Positions 1 through 11,961 of a stretch of DNA of 64,000 nucleotides are shown here, in pieces. The position numbers and the translations under genes were made by a program. How positions within the stretch are numbered: the first letter of the stretch is position 1; every line of letters begins with the position of its first letter. Source of the stretch: Sanguinoderma infundibulare (lineage: Eukaryota > Basidiomycota > Agaricomycetes > Polyporales > Polyporaceae); contig JAVLRN010000003.1 in assembly GCA_032821775.1 (NCBI GenBank), positions 4,154,001-4,218,000 of the forward strand. Direction: 5' to 3'. The notes beneath the pieces are model-generated. The model worked only from the letters and a program-made list of their open reading frames with translations. It did not search any database and was not told the DNA's origin.

Positions 1-2332
1 GAACACGATGGTGCGCGGCGCGCGGCGGACCCGCTGCCCGAGAGCCATGTCCTGAAGCGGCGGCAGGCGACGGGCGGGTCAAATGGTGCTACCGCTCAGC
101 CCGCAGTGGGGTCTAGTACGAGTTCCATGGCTCCCGCGAAGACCACCAGACGGCACCCGAGAAACCAAAACCGAAGGGTGGGTGTGGACGCTCGAAGAGC
201 AAAGCGCAACCCCAGCCCCAGCCCCAGTCCCAGCCGCAATCACAGGCAGAGGCAGAGACAGCGACGACCCCTCTGAGCTGGGTGTCAGCACCGGTCCCCC
301 GCATCCGCAGTGCACTGGACCCCACCAGACCTGTCAAATCTCCCAGCTGGGACGTTTTCCTGGTGCAGGAAAAAATCGTCCCAGCTGGGAGAGACGTGTA
401 TTGCGTCGAGCGTTCGGTAGCTCATGCCAATGGCTGACACGCGACATTCCAGGGATGACCGCGAGAAGCACGACCGCATCCCAGAGCGACACATATCTCT
501 CCCGGACGACTTCGGAATGCGCGCATCGAGTCTTCTAGCCCCGCGACAGTCATTCCCTGCATGGGGCATGGGAATAGCCTTCTCGGGACTGGGAGACTTG
601 ATATGTCTATCTGAGGTCGTCCGGGAGCTGCTTTGCAATGCGCTCGGGAGCGCCGGAACATGCAACACCAGTAATGCCTGTCAACCAGGGAATTCCACTC
701 AAATGTGATGCTCACACGCGCACACAGCTCAGGGAAGTTCCGCACCACCACCCCTATCCTCCAGCGCAACCGCGTCTTTCCCGACATCGAATGCCAGCTG
801 CGAAGACAATCGTGGTCATGGAGCAGGCCATCAAGGAGCTCCCGCACGCGATCCTCATGAACCGGCTAATCCCCGAAGACTTTGACAGCAGCTGCAAGCA
901 GCTCCACGGCCCGCCATGAATGTTGGAGCAGATGACACTGAAGACAGCTGCGCTGCAAGAAGACCAACACTGCGACGTCTGCCATATCCACGGTGAGGAC
1001 ACGGGGCACGGTATATATATGTTTTCCACAAGAAATACAATGGTGTGTGAGGATTCAATTGAAATGGGGATGCACAGAGCTCGAACGAGCAATGTTGAGC
1101 GCAAGAATGGAAAGATCGAACAGGGAGTGGGAAAAATGAACTGGATACTCACAGGTGTGCATCGAGTGCGACGTGGAGGCTTGCAGCTTGTAGCTCATCT
1201 TGAAAATGGACGGGTACGTGTAGCCGGCGGTGCAGTGATAATGACAAGGCGTGGAGGAGAGGGGGAGAGCCAGGAGAAGGATGTGCAGTGAGGAGGGACG
1301 CAACGTCGTCAAGTGCTGGCAACAATTTGCCCAAGCGAGCGCAGAGTATCGCACCATGCTCGGATCATGACAGTGTATCATGCAGAATTCTGAGATGTTC
1401 CACGTATCGCCTGGGTCTCAAGCCGCAGCGCAATTGATTTACGCAACCCGCGGATCAGTTAAACATACACAATGGCAAACATTACTTAACCGGCTGTTCC
1501 ACTCGCGTCCATTTCCGCTTACCGCGCGGCATCCGAGCCTGTCACGTCGGTAACTTTGCCCTGATGTCCCGAGCGTGATCCTGATGTCCCATTGCGCCTG
1601 GACACTTGGGCGGGGGCCCGGAATTTTGAGTGGCCCGCCGCGTGTGTGACAGCGATGATCTGGGCTTGCTGGGAGTCTTCAGCGTCGAAGCCAGCCCTGA
1701 TCCAATTCGGAGCCGTGTTTGAATGGCGAAGCGAGCGAGGCGACCTGCGCGTGACCGTCCAGACCACCTGTCCCCTCGAGGATTGCGTCATCAACTATAC
1801 AAGGCTAGAGCTTCTCAATGATTGCATATGTCGCAAGTGTTCGATGCTTACCACATACAGACGATGAGAACAGGAGGCTGAAAAGGCTGCTACCAGCTTC
1901 TCCCGAGGGCGCATCCCCGACCCGGTAAGTATACCATCTGTGCGGCCTCCCTGGAACCGACTTGTCAGCTAACATTATCAAACGACCACGGGGAGTGGCG
2001 AAATAAGTGGGACATCTTCGCGAGTGTCGTACGACACTACGCCAAGCTCCCGGACGTTCCTTGTCGGCTGGCCTGTCGCCGTGCCATTGTTGGCGCGTTG
2101 CGAACGTTCCCCTGGGCCTGGTTTTGCACTCACGCATGATTCTCAGTCGGTTCTGCCCACGCTTCTGGAATAAAATTGATGCAAAGCAGTATCTTCCCAC
2201 TCCGGCCGCCCTCTTTGTGCGGGGTCTTGACAGCAGGTTGTGCATTCCCTGTGTGATGGTAAGCGTCATTGACACCCATGCAAATGGCCGCCGAGAGCGA
2301 GGGAGAGGCGGGAACCCGAAACTGACCTGGTC
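1..2332. other. Gene-poor left edge, no supported gene
   Basis: I see no reading frame here that I can assign to a family. A short plus-strand stretch at about 790-1000 (peptides around KELPHAILMNRLIPEDF and DQHCDVCHIHG) has the look of broken coding sequence, with an in-frame stop between the two pieces. It could be a relic of a gene that lay partly outside the window. No terminal repeats, tandem repeats or RNA genes were recognised. Confidence 0.4.
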
Positions 2333-3275
2333 TTACTCGCCGTCGGGCACGTTCTCTAGTGGCGGGACTGTCAAGTCGCAGTACTCGAACCGCACGCGGT
2401 TTTCCCACTTGACATATGCCTCCATCGCGCTCTCCTCCGTCTCGCCCACCCCGATCAGTGCCGCGTCCACGTGGATGTTCAACGATGCGGGGATCTTCGG
2501 GAGCCCGACGTGTAGCCGGTCGACCAACGCCTTGCCCTTCGTGTCCACTAGCGAGCAGTGTCGATCGCTTTGGCGGTGTTGATGATCCGCTGGCAGAAGT
2601 CGAGCAACTTCATGTTCTCTTCGGAGATGACCGCGCCGTCGTCCCTACCCTTGCCCTTCTGATCCACCGTCATCCGCTTCTGCTCCTTTAACATCTCCTG
2701 CGTCTCCGGCTCAGCGATCTTCATGCCCTCGAGGCCCTTGAGCGCGGCCTGCGCTTGGATGACGATGGCCTCCAGTAGCTCGTGCGGTCTGACACTGCCT
2801 TCGTAGATGATGGTGTGCTCGTGGACCCGCGGTGTGCCCTTCGGTGACGACTTCTTCCCGGCAACGGCCTTTACCGAGGTGACAACTCATGATTGGCATC
2901 GCCATCATGCTCGCAAGTGACTCTGTCTAGCAATGGTCTTTGTAAGGCCCTCAATACAGGGCGGATGATGGAGATTGTAGAAATGACGATCACCTCCAGC
3001 CACTTTGAGAGCTCCAAGTACGGCACAGAGCGGTCGGACATGTCCGTGAGGGAGTCGTTGCACAGGAGCTGGCTGCTGACAAAGTTGAACCATCGGCGGA
3101 GGTGCGCGAGCGTGACCGGATGGGGGCAGAAGTCGCTGTCAAAGTGCACGGTGCTCTCTCGATTTACCGAGGGAAGATAGATGCGGATATTCGAAAGCAT
3201 TGTCGACAGCTTCCGGTCCTTCTCCTTTTGCTGATTCAGGGCTTCCGGCTGGCCCGACATCTGCCCTGCGCTCAT
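2333..3275 (-). pseudogene. Fragment of a large ubiquitin-conjugating-enzyme-like (BIRC6/UBC type) gene
   Basis: Three minus-strand pieces read in order: a segment with NDSLTDMSDRSVPYLELSKW (about 3,110-3,000), a segment with HTIIYEGSVRPHELLEAIVI (about 2,840-2,780), and a segment ending YVKWENRVRFEYCDLTVPP (about 2,430-2,370). This order resembles, from memory, the region upstream of the UBC fold in large fungal BIRC6-like E2 proteins, which attach ubiquitin to target proteins. The catalytic UBC domain is not present. A frame break near 2,550 leaves an in-frame TAG between the second and third pieces, so I read it as a broken fragment. The family call is an inference; a different conserved large protein is possible. 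Confidence 0.4.
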
Positions 3276-4590
3276 TTAGCGACGAACACGGGCAGAAAAA
3301 GCACTAAACGGTACGCCGCGCAATCGCCTGCATACCCGGTGCCAAGCTTTGCCTTCTTGCCCTGCGCGACAATGGGGTAGCACGCGTCGTCGTCGTGTCG
3401 TCGTCATCATCATCATTGTGGAGCTCCGGCGGCAACACGGGGGGCGGAGCAGGAGCATCGACCTCACACCGCCGGCGGCCGTGAAACCGCAATCAAGCTG
3501 CGCATCTCCCGACCGCGCCTAACGGCCACCGAAGCCGTCGCGACGGTCGTGGCCAGTGTCAAGGGCCGTCGTACGACGCTCGATTTCTTTGCGCGAGGGA
3601 GCCCTGCAGGGAGAGACAGAGCGGATGTTAGTGGTTTGCCCGCCCGACGAAAAAAATATTCGCGCCCACTCGTACCGCTTTGTTTCGACAAATAATCGCG
3701 TGCGCGCGACTCGGCTGGCTCGTCCGAAGTCACCTCGGGCACTGGACAGCCGTACGAGACCAGATTCCAGGAATCGAGATATCGCGTCCAGTTCCCCCGA
3801 GCCAAGCTCCCGGACGTTCCTACGCCACCGTTCCGTCACTGCGGTATTGTTCGTGCGTTGTTGGAGGGTCTCTTCTTCTGCCTGGAGGGTCAGGTTGGAT
3901 GAGTGTTTGAATGGGTAAGACGAGGAGACGCACCCTGAGATCCACGCCAGCACTCCCTAATACATCATTCAGAGTTGCAACATCCGTCGTGTCCACCCCA
4001 GACTGTGGCTGCTACGATTTGTTGCACGATCCCTGTAGGGTTTTGAGAGTCATTTTAAACAGTCAAGATGACCGCCGAGGGCGGAGGAGGGGCAGGAGAG
4101 CAGATGCGCCACCCGGGCCCGCCCACCGACGAAAACCGTCAAGACACAATTTTCAAAAAGTCGTCCGAGGACAGTACAGACGCTTCATAAACGTTGTACA
4201 CGATCCCCAGAGCCCGTAGAAACAGCCCGCTCGGCCATCCAACAAGAGCCGAGGGCGGGAGAGGGCGTGCATTCTCGACCGCCATGGAATTGCATCAAAA
4301 ATGCGATTTTACGAACCTCTTCGAATCGCCGCGTAAACTGCATTGCAGGTCAAGAAACGTGATCGACTCGATAATAGATTTGATTTCTGGGCAAATAGAG
4401 ACGTACAACGTAAGTTACGACAAAAATTGGGGGTCCCGACCTTCAATATTCCATCTCCCCCGCTCCGAAATGGTCGTATCCACGCCAAAGGGTGCGTCGT
4501 AGCTCCGCGAACGTCTCCCGAACCCATTACAATCGATGCCCGGCCCGTCCGAGGCAGAATCCAAAAAGTTGAAAATCGTCGTAGTAGGGT
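3276..4590. other. Intergenic stretch with a short microsatellite
   Basis: No recognisable gene. A simple repeat of CGT/CAT-type trinucleotides lies at about 3,386-3,417. Reading frames over 100 codons exist on both strands but overlap each other and show no family motif, as expected of GC-rich DNA. Confidence 0.4.
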
Positions 4591-4594
4591 CCGC

Positions 4595-5225
4595 CTCCTC
4601 GGGCAGCAAACTCGAAACGGCTTTGATGGCCGCAACGATGAGTGCAGGTGGTGCGGACATGTTCCAGAATCCTCGCAAGCCTGTTCTGCACACGTGAATA
4701 GCCAGCGTTGAGGAGATATGACACAATTTCTGGGGGCGGCGGCCGAGCATCCACCCTGACCGAGGCCAGAACTCATCTCCGCCACGCCGACGGTTGGATG
4801 GCGTTCGTAGAGGACGTAAGCCGTTCTGTGATCGCCGTATGACGGCAAGGTGATGGTCCGATTGGGGCACAATTGCGAAATTTGGTGGGCGGGCCGGGCC
4901 GCGCGCCCTTGGGCAGCATGTTCGAAACCGCTTGTACGGCCGCCACGATGAATGCTGACGGCAGGGAGGAGTCCCAGGATTCTAGAATGCCTGTTTGACA
5001 CGTGTGGATTGGCGGCGTTCGGGTGATACGACGCGTTTTCTTGGGGCTGTTGCCGAACGTCCCCAGCGACTGAGGCCAGGACTCATCCCCACCACACCGA
5101 CAGTTGGATGGCGTTCGTAGAGGACGTAAGCCGTTTTGTGATCGCCGTTTGACGGCGAGGCGATGGTCCGATTGAGGACAAGAGTCTTGACTTCGGTTTC
5201 GTCAACTTCGAGAACCACGACGAGG
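4595..5225. repeat. Diverged tandem duplication, period about 312 bp
   Basis: Two adjacent direct copies, about 4,595-4,905 and 4,907-5,225. Matching landmarks are offset by about 312 bp: the block around 4,741 matches that around 5,053, and GGATGGCGTTCGTAGAGGAC occurs near 4,796 and near 5,106. On the minus strand both copies encode a similar peptide containing TAYVLYERHPTVGV, so the repeat may derive from an exon. The peptide belongs to no family I know. Divergence is roughly 15-20% by eye, so the duplication is not recent. Confidence 0.8.
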
Positions 5226-6149
5226 TTCGGCGAGGGTGGGCGAGAGACAGGGCTGGGCTACCGGCGGCCACGTCCGTGCATTGCCATCTGTAATTATTTG
5301 TGCCGTGCATGTGTGAGAGTAGGCGTGTGTTTCGGATAGGCGGGATTCGGGAGAGATGGAGGGCGCTCGCTTGTGGGAGGCGAGACGGGATGCCGGGGAC
5401 GCGAGCGTGATGACGGCCGGGCCTCAGAAACAGACCTGAGAGGTGGCATGACGGCGAGGGCGAGTCCGCGGTCTGCGCACGGACTCTGATGGAGGGTATA
5501 AAGGCTGTAAAGAAAGGGGGAGGACGGCATGAGTCTTGTGCATTGCCCCGCCCCGCCGTCTGCGTCCTCACCTCGCCTTTGTCCACCGCGTACGTACTCA
5601 CCTTGCATGCGTTCTCCCCGTTACTGACTGCATCTTTATCCTCCACATGCTCATCTCGCAGCGGCCTGGCAGTCCTGAGTGGCGTCGGTCGTGCCGACTG
5701 TCGTGCTGGATGTCTGAACGGGCGGATGACGAAGGTGAGCATTTTGTTGAGAGTTGGGACATAGGCGCGGCGCTGACGATGCATCTGTATAGACGATGGG
5801 GAGCATTGAGAGACGGTGTCAGTTGATGTACTTGGGGGAGCACGTACCTAGACAATTGGTCTCATGCCTGTGCTCGGCATCTGGCACGAGAAGTACACCT
5901 TGCGTTATATCCCCATGCGAGTCGTGTACTGTGTCGACACGTCATTTCTTCTCCCTGCTGTACTTTCTTGTCGCCGGGCAGTCCTCCGAGCTCGCGAACA
6001 CTGTCGCGAGCATCCTCTCCGACCTCCTCCACAACCAACTCCACCTGGACCTGCTCATGCGCACACTCGAGGCGAATGACGTCGGCGGCAGGACGTAGGA
6101 ACAGACGTGGTGTCTGCGTCGGGCAGGAGGTCGATTGAGTGGTCGGGGG
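5226..6149. other. Intergenic stretch with a possible coding relic
   Basis: No assigned gene. A plus-strand segment at about 5,945-6,085 reads as a plausible helical peptide (SELANTVASILSDLLHNQLH) that ends shortly after. It may be an exon remnant, like other gene pieces in the first 8 kb. Confidence 0.3.
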
Positions 6150-6960
6150 AGCCGAGTGCAAGGTCTGGCGCTCCCTCGAAGACTCGTCACTCGTCCTCCG
6201 CTTCGGTGGTCGGCTCAGGGTGAAGCTCGATGGCGATCCCGGTCTCGACAGCGACTGGTGGCTGTCACTGGATACTCGGCGAGGCGACAACAACGGAGAC
6301 AGCAGGTTTATGCCACCCACGGGGCCGAGCCCGGGGGATACTAGAGGGATGGCAGACGGAGATCGCGAGGCAATGATGCCTTCGGTCGTATCCCGGCGAC
6401 GTGCGCCGGGACAGAGACGTGGGAGGGAGTCGATGGGAAGCATGTCGTAGAGCGCTTTGAACAGAGACGTACGACCCTGCGTTGCAACCGGCTTGCTTGG
6501 AGAAGGCGGTTGCTCGCCTAGACACGTAAAACAAGATGAGGAAAATGGGCAGGGGCAGAGGGGAAGCGATGTTGTCATTACTTACCAGCGTTCGTGGGCA
6601 GCGCATTATCGTTCGCGCTCAAGCTGAGGAAGAGAACAGCGGGGCGAGCCACACGCAGACGCCAAAGAACATCGCGATGTCGCCAAAGTTTGGCACGGCA
6701 TGAGGGGGCGGCGGTCCGCGGTACGAGCCGTGTGCTCTGTGTCTTGCTTCTTGCATGATCTGCACAAAGTAGAAGAACCAGAGGAAGTGGTCCGCGACAA
6801 TGACCCGACGAAGCTGGTCAATGATATGAAAGACCAGATCAGGGTGAAGTTTTGGAGGTACATGATGTGGCAGAAGACGGAGAAAAGGGTGTGTCTCAGC
6901 GGAAGGGAGTCCAAGCCGATGTTGAATACTGTCGAAAACACCACAGCGGGCCCCCTTCCG
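6150..6960 (-). pseudogene. SVP26: SVP26/TEX261 family fragment, 5' end missing and frame broken
   Basis: The Svp26/TEX261 family are multi-spanning ER-Golgi proteins that sort glycosyltransferases into COPII vesicles. On the minus strand, the pieces LFSVFCHIMYLQNF (about 6,880), VADHFLWFFYFVQIMQEARH (about 6,800-6,740) and FGDIAMFFGVCVWLAPLF (about 6,690-6,630) appear in family order. They are followed by a good intron (6,518-6,585) joining to a Ser/Pro-rich tail with SLFKALYDMLPIDSLPR. The first and second pieces are in different frames and several residues between them are missing. The N-terminal membrane segments are absent. It is therefore a truncated copy, though the C-terminal exon remains open. 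The functional gene is presumably elsewhere in the genome. Confidence 0.65.
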
Positions 6961-7928
6961 CGAATTCTCCATCTGATACCCTCGACACCCCAGCGGCGTC
7001 CATCCCAATACGCCACGAATCCTCGGAACCTGAACCACCCTCAGACAACGAAGGCACGAGCTCTAACACAGAGTCGGACATCGAGCATCTCATTGCCCCC
7101 CAACGGCCGCACATATGCGGGGGATGAGCCAGCAATGGCGACAAAGAGAGCTAGGAGGATCGGGGAAAGGGTTTGGAGCGGGGGAATGTTTGGAGATGCG
7201 GAGAGACCGCTTGGGAAGGCGCAGCGCGGTGCGAGACGAAGAGGCGAGAGGGAGCGGAAGGAAAGCGGTATTTAAGACCTGCTTAGAGTGTGGCATTGCA
7301 TGGCCTCGGTTGAGAAAGATGGACGGGGGATGTGCCGCCAAGCGTCGAGGACGATGCCAAGACAAGGGAGGGCACGACGGGCAGCTTGGCGAGAGGACGG
7401 GCAAGGACAGGGGGCTGTCGAGGGAAATGAGGAATGAGGTTGTGCTGAGTACCTTTTCCTGCGGTGGCTACAAGCCTGCTTTGCGTATGTGCCGCGACCT
7501 GACGGAATGACGGACTCAGGCTTCGCACGCTGCTTTCCATCCTTCATGCTGCATGTAGGCGATATGAGCGGACCAAGAGAATTCGGGGTAGCCAGCAAAA
7601 GGATGGAATGGGGAGTAAGACAACGTCCAGTGACGAGACCCGCCCAGTCTCCCAACAAGCGGGACATGTCTCGTCCGTGATGGCACACAGCCGTCCACAA
7701 CTCTGATAAGATGACCCACGAATATTAATCGCATCCAGATAACGCCAACCCGACCCCCGTTACCCCGCCCGGACCCCGGACTACCCCGGACTGGTCGCTC
7801 CGGTCGCGATCGGGGATGGCGCTGGTCGAGGTTGCCGATGGCCTTCCATTTTCCAGTCTCACGCGATCCTCCCCGACGCCTCTTCCTCCTCCTCCCCACC
7901 CCCCGTAGCCGATCCAGCGCGAGCCGAC
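6961..7928. other. Intergenic stretch
   Basis: Nothing supported. Overlapping frames on both strands carry no family motif. Confidence 0.4.
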
Positions 7929-10900
7929 ATGGCCGTCCTTCCAGCGCTGTCCTGGAAGTCCGCCGATCAATGCAAGCAGGCTGTCGACAGTCTCGAGAAG
8001 GCATCTTCCCCAGCGTCTGTCCATGGCTCCACCTCCCATCCAAATGGAAACACGCATTCGTGGGTGACGCAAGCCAGGACAACAACACAAAACGGGCCAT
8101 GCAAGTCGCCATCTGACCATGATCGGTGAGCGCCTCTTCCTGTGCCCCCAACACACTCCACATATAATCGCACCTTAGCCATCGGCGGCACTGTGGGTAC
8201 CGGAATCTTTCTCAGTGCTGGTTCGGTGCGTACTGCATATTCGTCTTTGAAATTTGTGCTCATACTCCCGCGTACAGGCAGTAGCTCTTGCAGGTCCCAC
8301 TAGTGCCCTCTTGTCCTACTTTACAGTCAGTGTCGTCTGCTATGGCGTCGTCATCTCTCTGTAAGTGAAAACGAATCCGTCCGGTCCCATCCATTAATAT
8401 GCAGGCACTCCGCAGTGGCGAAATGGCGTCCTATATTCCCGTCACCGGATCCTTTGCTGTTTTCGGTTCCCGATTCGTCTCCCCCGCACTGGGGTTTACG
8501 TTAGGTAAGTGCGCCACCATTCTTGTTAGTCTCGTCACCAGGCAGTTTTGGACACGGCCCAAGGACAAGGCCAGGGACGTGTCCAAAACGATTGGTGAAT
8601 TTCGCATGCTAGGTGGCTTCCAGCCCCGCGCCGCCAACTCGCGCCCTGTTCTAAGTTCGTTCGCTCGTTTTTTCTTAGTGCTTTGCATAATTCCATGAAC
8701 ACGCCGAAAATTCTTTCAGCCCCTATTCTCTGATGTCACGGTCACTTGCTCTACTGAACGCCTCAGGCCCTCGAAAGCGCACCTCGTGCGCGAATTCCTG
8801 TAGTCCCTTTCAATCAGATATTGCCCAATAAATGTGAAAAAACACGACGTCGCTTGCCTCTTAGGCTCTGACCCGCTTTGACTGTGCATCCTCCATCTAT
8901 CCCCCAGGCCGCGCGTCCCCATCCTACAGAGACGACGTCAGCATATTTCGATATCATGGAAACTAAATCCGGGGCCCCACGATGAGCAGGTGCCCTCATG
9001 CGCGCCGGTGATACAAGTCTGAACGGGGCGTCCAAATTCTTCAAGTTATTCCCGCACTTGACCAGCTCCAGTTCGTTGCTCGGTCCCTACAACGTGTCTC
9101 TTGACGCGCGACTAGTCCTTAGGGTGTGGCACAGGTGCGGGTAACCCGCGCGGGTGCGGGTGCGGGTGCGGGTTGGAATTGGCCAACCCGAGGGCAAACC
9201 CGCACCCGTGCCACGGGTTTGCGGGTGCAGGCGCCTATATCGGCGCCCATGCCCTCCGTTGATGTTGACCGTATTTTCAGCCCCGGCCGGCTGCTCCTGA
9301 GCCATATTCGGAGCCGTTTGAATGCCCAGACCACCCGGGCGGTGTTGTGTGTTGGGGCGTAGACATCTGCGGGCCTCATCGTCGCTGACGACACCCGCAA
9401 GGTTGCCAAGTTGCCGGACGTTGAGGATGCAGAGGGCTCAGACTACGAGATGGACGAAGGCTGGGATGCGATTGATATAACAGCGGTCGGCGGGTAAAGT
9501 ACAACATGCTCTCATGTACGCTTCCTGAGCGAGCTGAAGCTCAAGCACGAGCTGAGCTATGCATTCACGGCACATGCTTGGCAGACCCATGATACATACA
9601 TTGTCTGCTACATGCATGGTCTGCTCCCATGACGCCTCCACGCAGTCCAGAGTGCCACAATGACAGCCAACTTCATCCAAACCCGCGCCTGAACCCGTAC
9701 ATCGACGGGTACGGGTTGTACCCGCCGCACCCGGCGCTCACCACCCGCACCCGAGGCAGACCCGCAGGTCGCGGGTGCGGGTTTTTCGCGGGTGTGGGTG
9801 CGGGTCAGGTCTCGGGCACCCGCGGGTTCACCTGTGCCACAGCCTACTAGTAGTCCTCGAGTGTCCCTTGTCATGCGCGTGTTCGTGCAGAGCATGGTCG
9901 AACACGGCGCACCCTCCGCCCGTCGAAACCTTGACAATAGGCTAAACGTTCTGCGCGCGTCATAGTCGTTCCACGCGGGAACGGAAATGGGCTTCATCTG
10001 CGTGGAAGTTGCTGCTTTCCTCTGATGAGCTGGTTATTCTGTACAAAATTCACTGCGCTTTGCGGCGTGTCAAACATTTGGTTATGATAGCAAACGATCA
10101 TGTTGCTGATGCTGGCTCCCTCCCACAGGATGGAACTATTGGTTTCAATGGTCAGGCCACGTCCGTCGTCGCCTCAATCGTAATGCTTGTTAACCTTGAT
10201 GACTGCATACATTGTAGGGCTGTAGCCATTCGTGAGTTCACAACACGGCGCGCTTCGGTCTTGCGGTTGACTCGCTTCATTGCATAGCGAGCGAGCTAAC
10301 TGCCGCAGCAATCATCCTCCAGGTACGCAGGGCTTGCTACCGGTGCATCAGGGAATACTGAACGCTTTGATAGTATTGGGGCCCGAACATCGCTGCCTGG
10401 CAGTATGCGCTCATGATCATCGCTCCAATATTCGTCATGCAGCTTATCCACGTGCGGGTCTATGGTGTGTACCAATATCCGTCCGCTGGACTTCAGAATG
10501 ATATCCATCCCGATTTGTCCAGGCGAGTCAGAATACTGGTTCGCCATGATCAAAGTGGTCATGATTGTCGTCTTCGTTATCGTCGGCCTCATCTACGACT
10601 GGGGCGGCGTTCGTGGTCACCCTGGTCCGGTGCGTCCTCAGTTTCTCATCTTACCCCCTGGCCGCCGTTAATTAACGTCTTGTGTTCGCCGCTTCGCACA
10701 GGGTCTCGCAAACTTCCGTGATGGCCAGGCGTTCATCGGCGGCTTCGGCAACTTCGCGCAAACTTTCGTGTTCGCGTTCTACTCATACGGCGGCGTCGAG
10801 CTCGTCACGGTCGCGGCCGGAGAGAGCGCGGAGCCGCACAAGGCCGTGCCGCGCGCAGTGCGGGCAACGTTCTTCAGGATTGTCGGCTTCTACGTACTCA

Positions 10901-11961
10901 CGATCCTCACGATTGGGTTATGCATCAACAACCAGGACCCAACCCTGCTCACGGCCGCCGATGGTGCGTATTTCTGCTCTCCCCCGATGGCTCTGGCGTT
11001 GAATAAGAGACCCGAATATCTCCTAGATTCGAGCGTGGCTGCGTCGCCGATCACCGTGGTCTTCCAGCGCGCAGGTTTCGGGGCGGCTGTGCATGTCGTC
11101 AACGCCGTGCTGCTCACCGCGGTGCTCTCCGCGACGAACTCGTGCTTCTACGCGAGCTCGCGCATGATCCTTGCCCTCGCCCGCAGCGGCTACGCGCCGC
11201 GCATCTTCGGCTGGGTCAACTCCCGCGGCGTCCCCGTGCCCGGACTCATGTGCGTCCACACGCTGGTCGCGACTTAACCGACGCTAACCCACATGCAGCC
11301 TCTCGCTCGCCGTCTCCTTCGTCTCCTTCCTGACCACGATCTGGGGTGAGGGCGTCGTCTTCACGTGGCTCATCAACCTCGCCGGCATCTCCGCGCTGCT
11401 CGTGTGGGGCAGTATCGGCGCGCTCTCGCTCCGCTTCCGCGCGGCGTGGAAGGCGCAGGGCCGTCCGCTGGAAGACCTGCCGTACAGGCAGCCGCTGTTC
11501 CCCCTCTTGCCGATCGCAACGCTCGTGCTCGCTGTCGCAATGCTCGCCGCGGAGGGCTACGCGGCCGTCATCACGCGGCCGTTTGACGCGAGGGTGAGTT
11601 CTTGCGTTGCTGCCGCGGCCGGCCCCCGAGATAGCATTTTTATACAGACTGTGCGTCACCGATGACGGCATTGACACTTCGTTTTCAGAACATCATAGCG
11701 GCGTACATTGGCGTCGCGCTCTACATCGTGCTCTATGCGGGCTGGACGGTGTATGAGCGCCTATGGCTGAAGAACCGCCAGCCTCACTTTGTGCCCCTCC
11801 TTGAGGTCGACCTCGACACCGACGCGGTCTGGCGGCCGGGCGAGGGCGTGCGGATCCACGAGGAGGAGCGGGCTGCCCGGGAGAAGCGCGACGCGCAAGA
11901 CGTGGCGGAGGGGCGGCGCGTCAAGGTGTGGGTGCGCAGGGCACTCAGATTGGTAAACTGA
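7929..11961 (+). CDS. Amino-acid permease (APC superfamily, YAT/AAP type), N-terminus possibly frameshifted
   Basis: Plasma-membrane amino-acid/proton symporter. The signature IGGTVGTGIFLSAGS (TM1) is at 8,181-8,225, followed by GEMASYIPVTGSF and WNYWFQW, and conserved helices run through to the C-terminus. From codon 8,104 the exons are 8104-8125, 8179-8225, 8278-8360, 8416-8504, 10129-10150, 10218-10231, 10288-10322, 10374-10464, 10523-10629, 10702-10963, 11027-11249, 11299-11593 and 11689-11961. They total 1,563 nt and close in frame (520 residues). The intron 8,505-10,128 is 1,624 bp and holds a hAT relic. Upstream, the expected cytosolic tail is spread over three frames (ATG 7,929; shifts near 8,055 and 8,103), each consistent with one missing base at GGG and AA runs. 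It is therefore either a broken gene or an assembly with homopolymer errors. Confidence 0.85.
8545..8589. repeat. Hairpin, 12-bp perfect arms, inside the permease intron
   Basis: GTTTTGGACACG (8,545-8,556) is perfectly inverted at 8,578-8,589 around a 21-nt loop, which itself holds a shorter inverted pair. It lies 40 bp after the donor site of the 1.6-kb intron. It may be a remnant of a small inverted-repeat element or a structured intron segment. Confidence 0.6.
9120..9846. mobile_element. Non-autonomous hAT-superfamily element, 727 bp
   Basis: The left end begins TAGGGTGTGGCACAGGTG. The right end, reverse-complemented, begins TAGGCTGTGGCACAGGTG: 18 bp of terminal inverted repeat with one mismatch. 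Both ends continue into the GGGTGCGGGT-rich tracts typical of hAT ends. The flank CTAGTCCT (9,112-9,119) recurs as CTAG-TAG-TCCT at 9,847-9,857, a slightly diverged 8-bp target duplication as expected for hAT. Inside lies a plus-strand relic of the transposase C-terminal dimerisation region (separate entry). The element sits wholly within an intron of the amino-acid permease, with the splice sites intact, so it was tolerated. Confidence 0.8.
9250..9498 (+). pseudogene. hAT transposase C-terminal (dimerisation) relic with nonsense codon
   Basis: Reads SVDVDRIFSPGRLLLSHIRS followed by LNAQTTRAVLCVGA, the hallmark of the hAT family C-terminal dimerisation domain. A TAG (9,361-9,363) stands where the family has a conserved Trp (…GSW/GVW). 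After it the same frame continues for about 45 codons into an acidic tail ending TAA near 9,498. The RNase-H-like catalytic core is absent, so this is a deletion derivative of an autonomous element. Confidence 0.75.
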
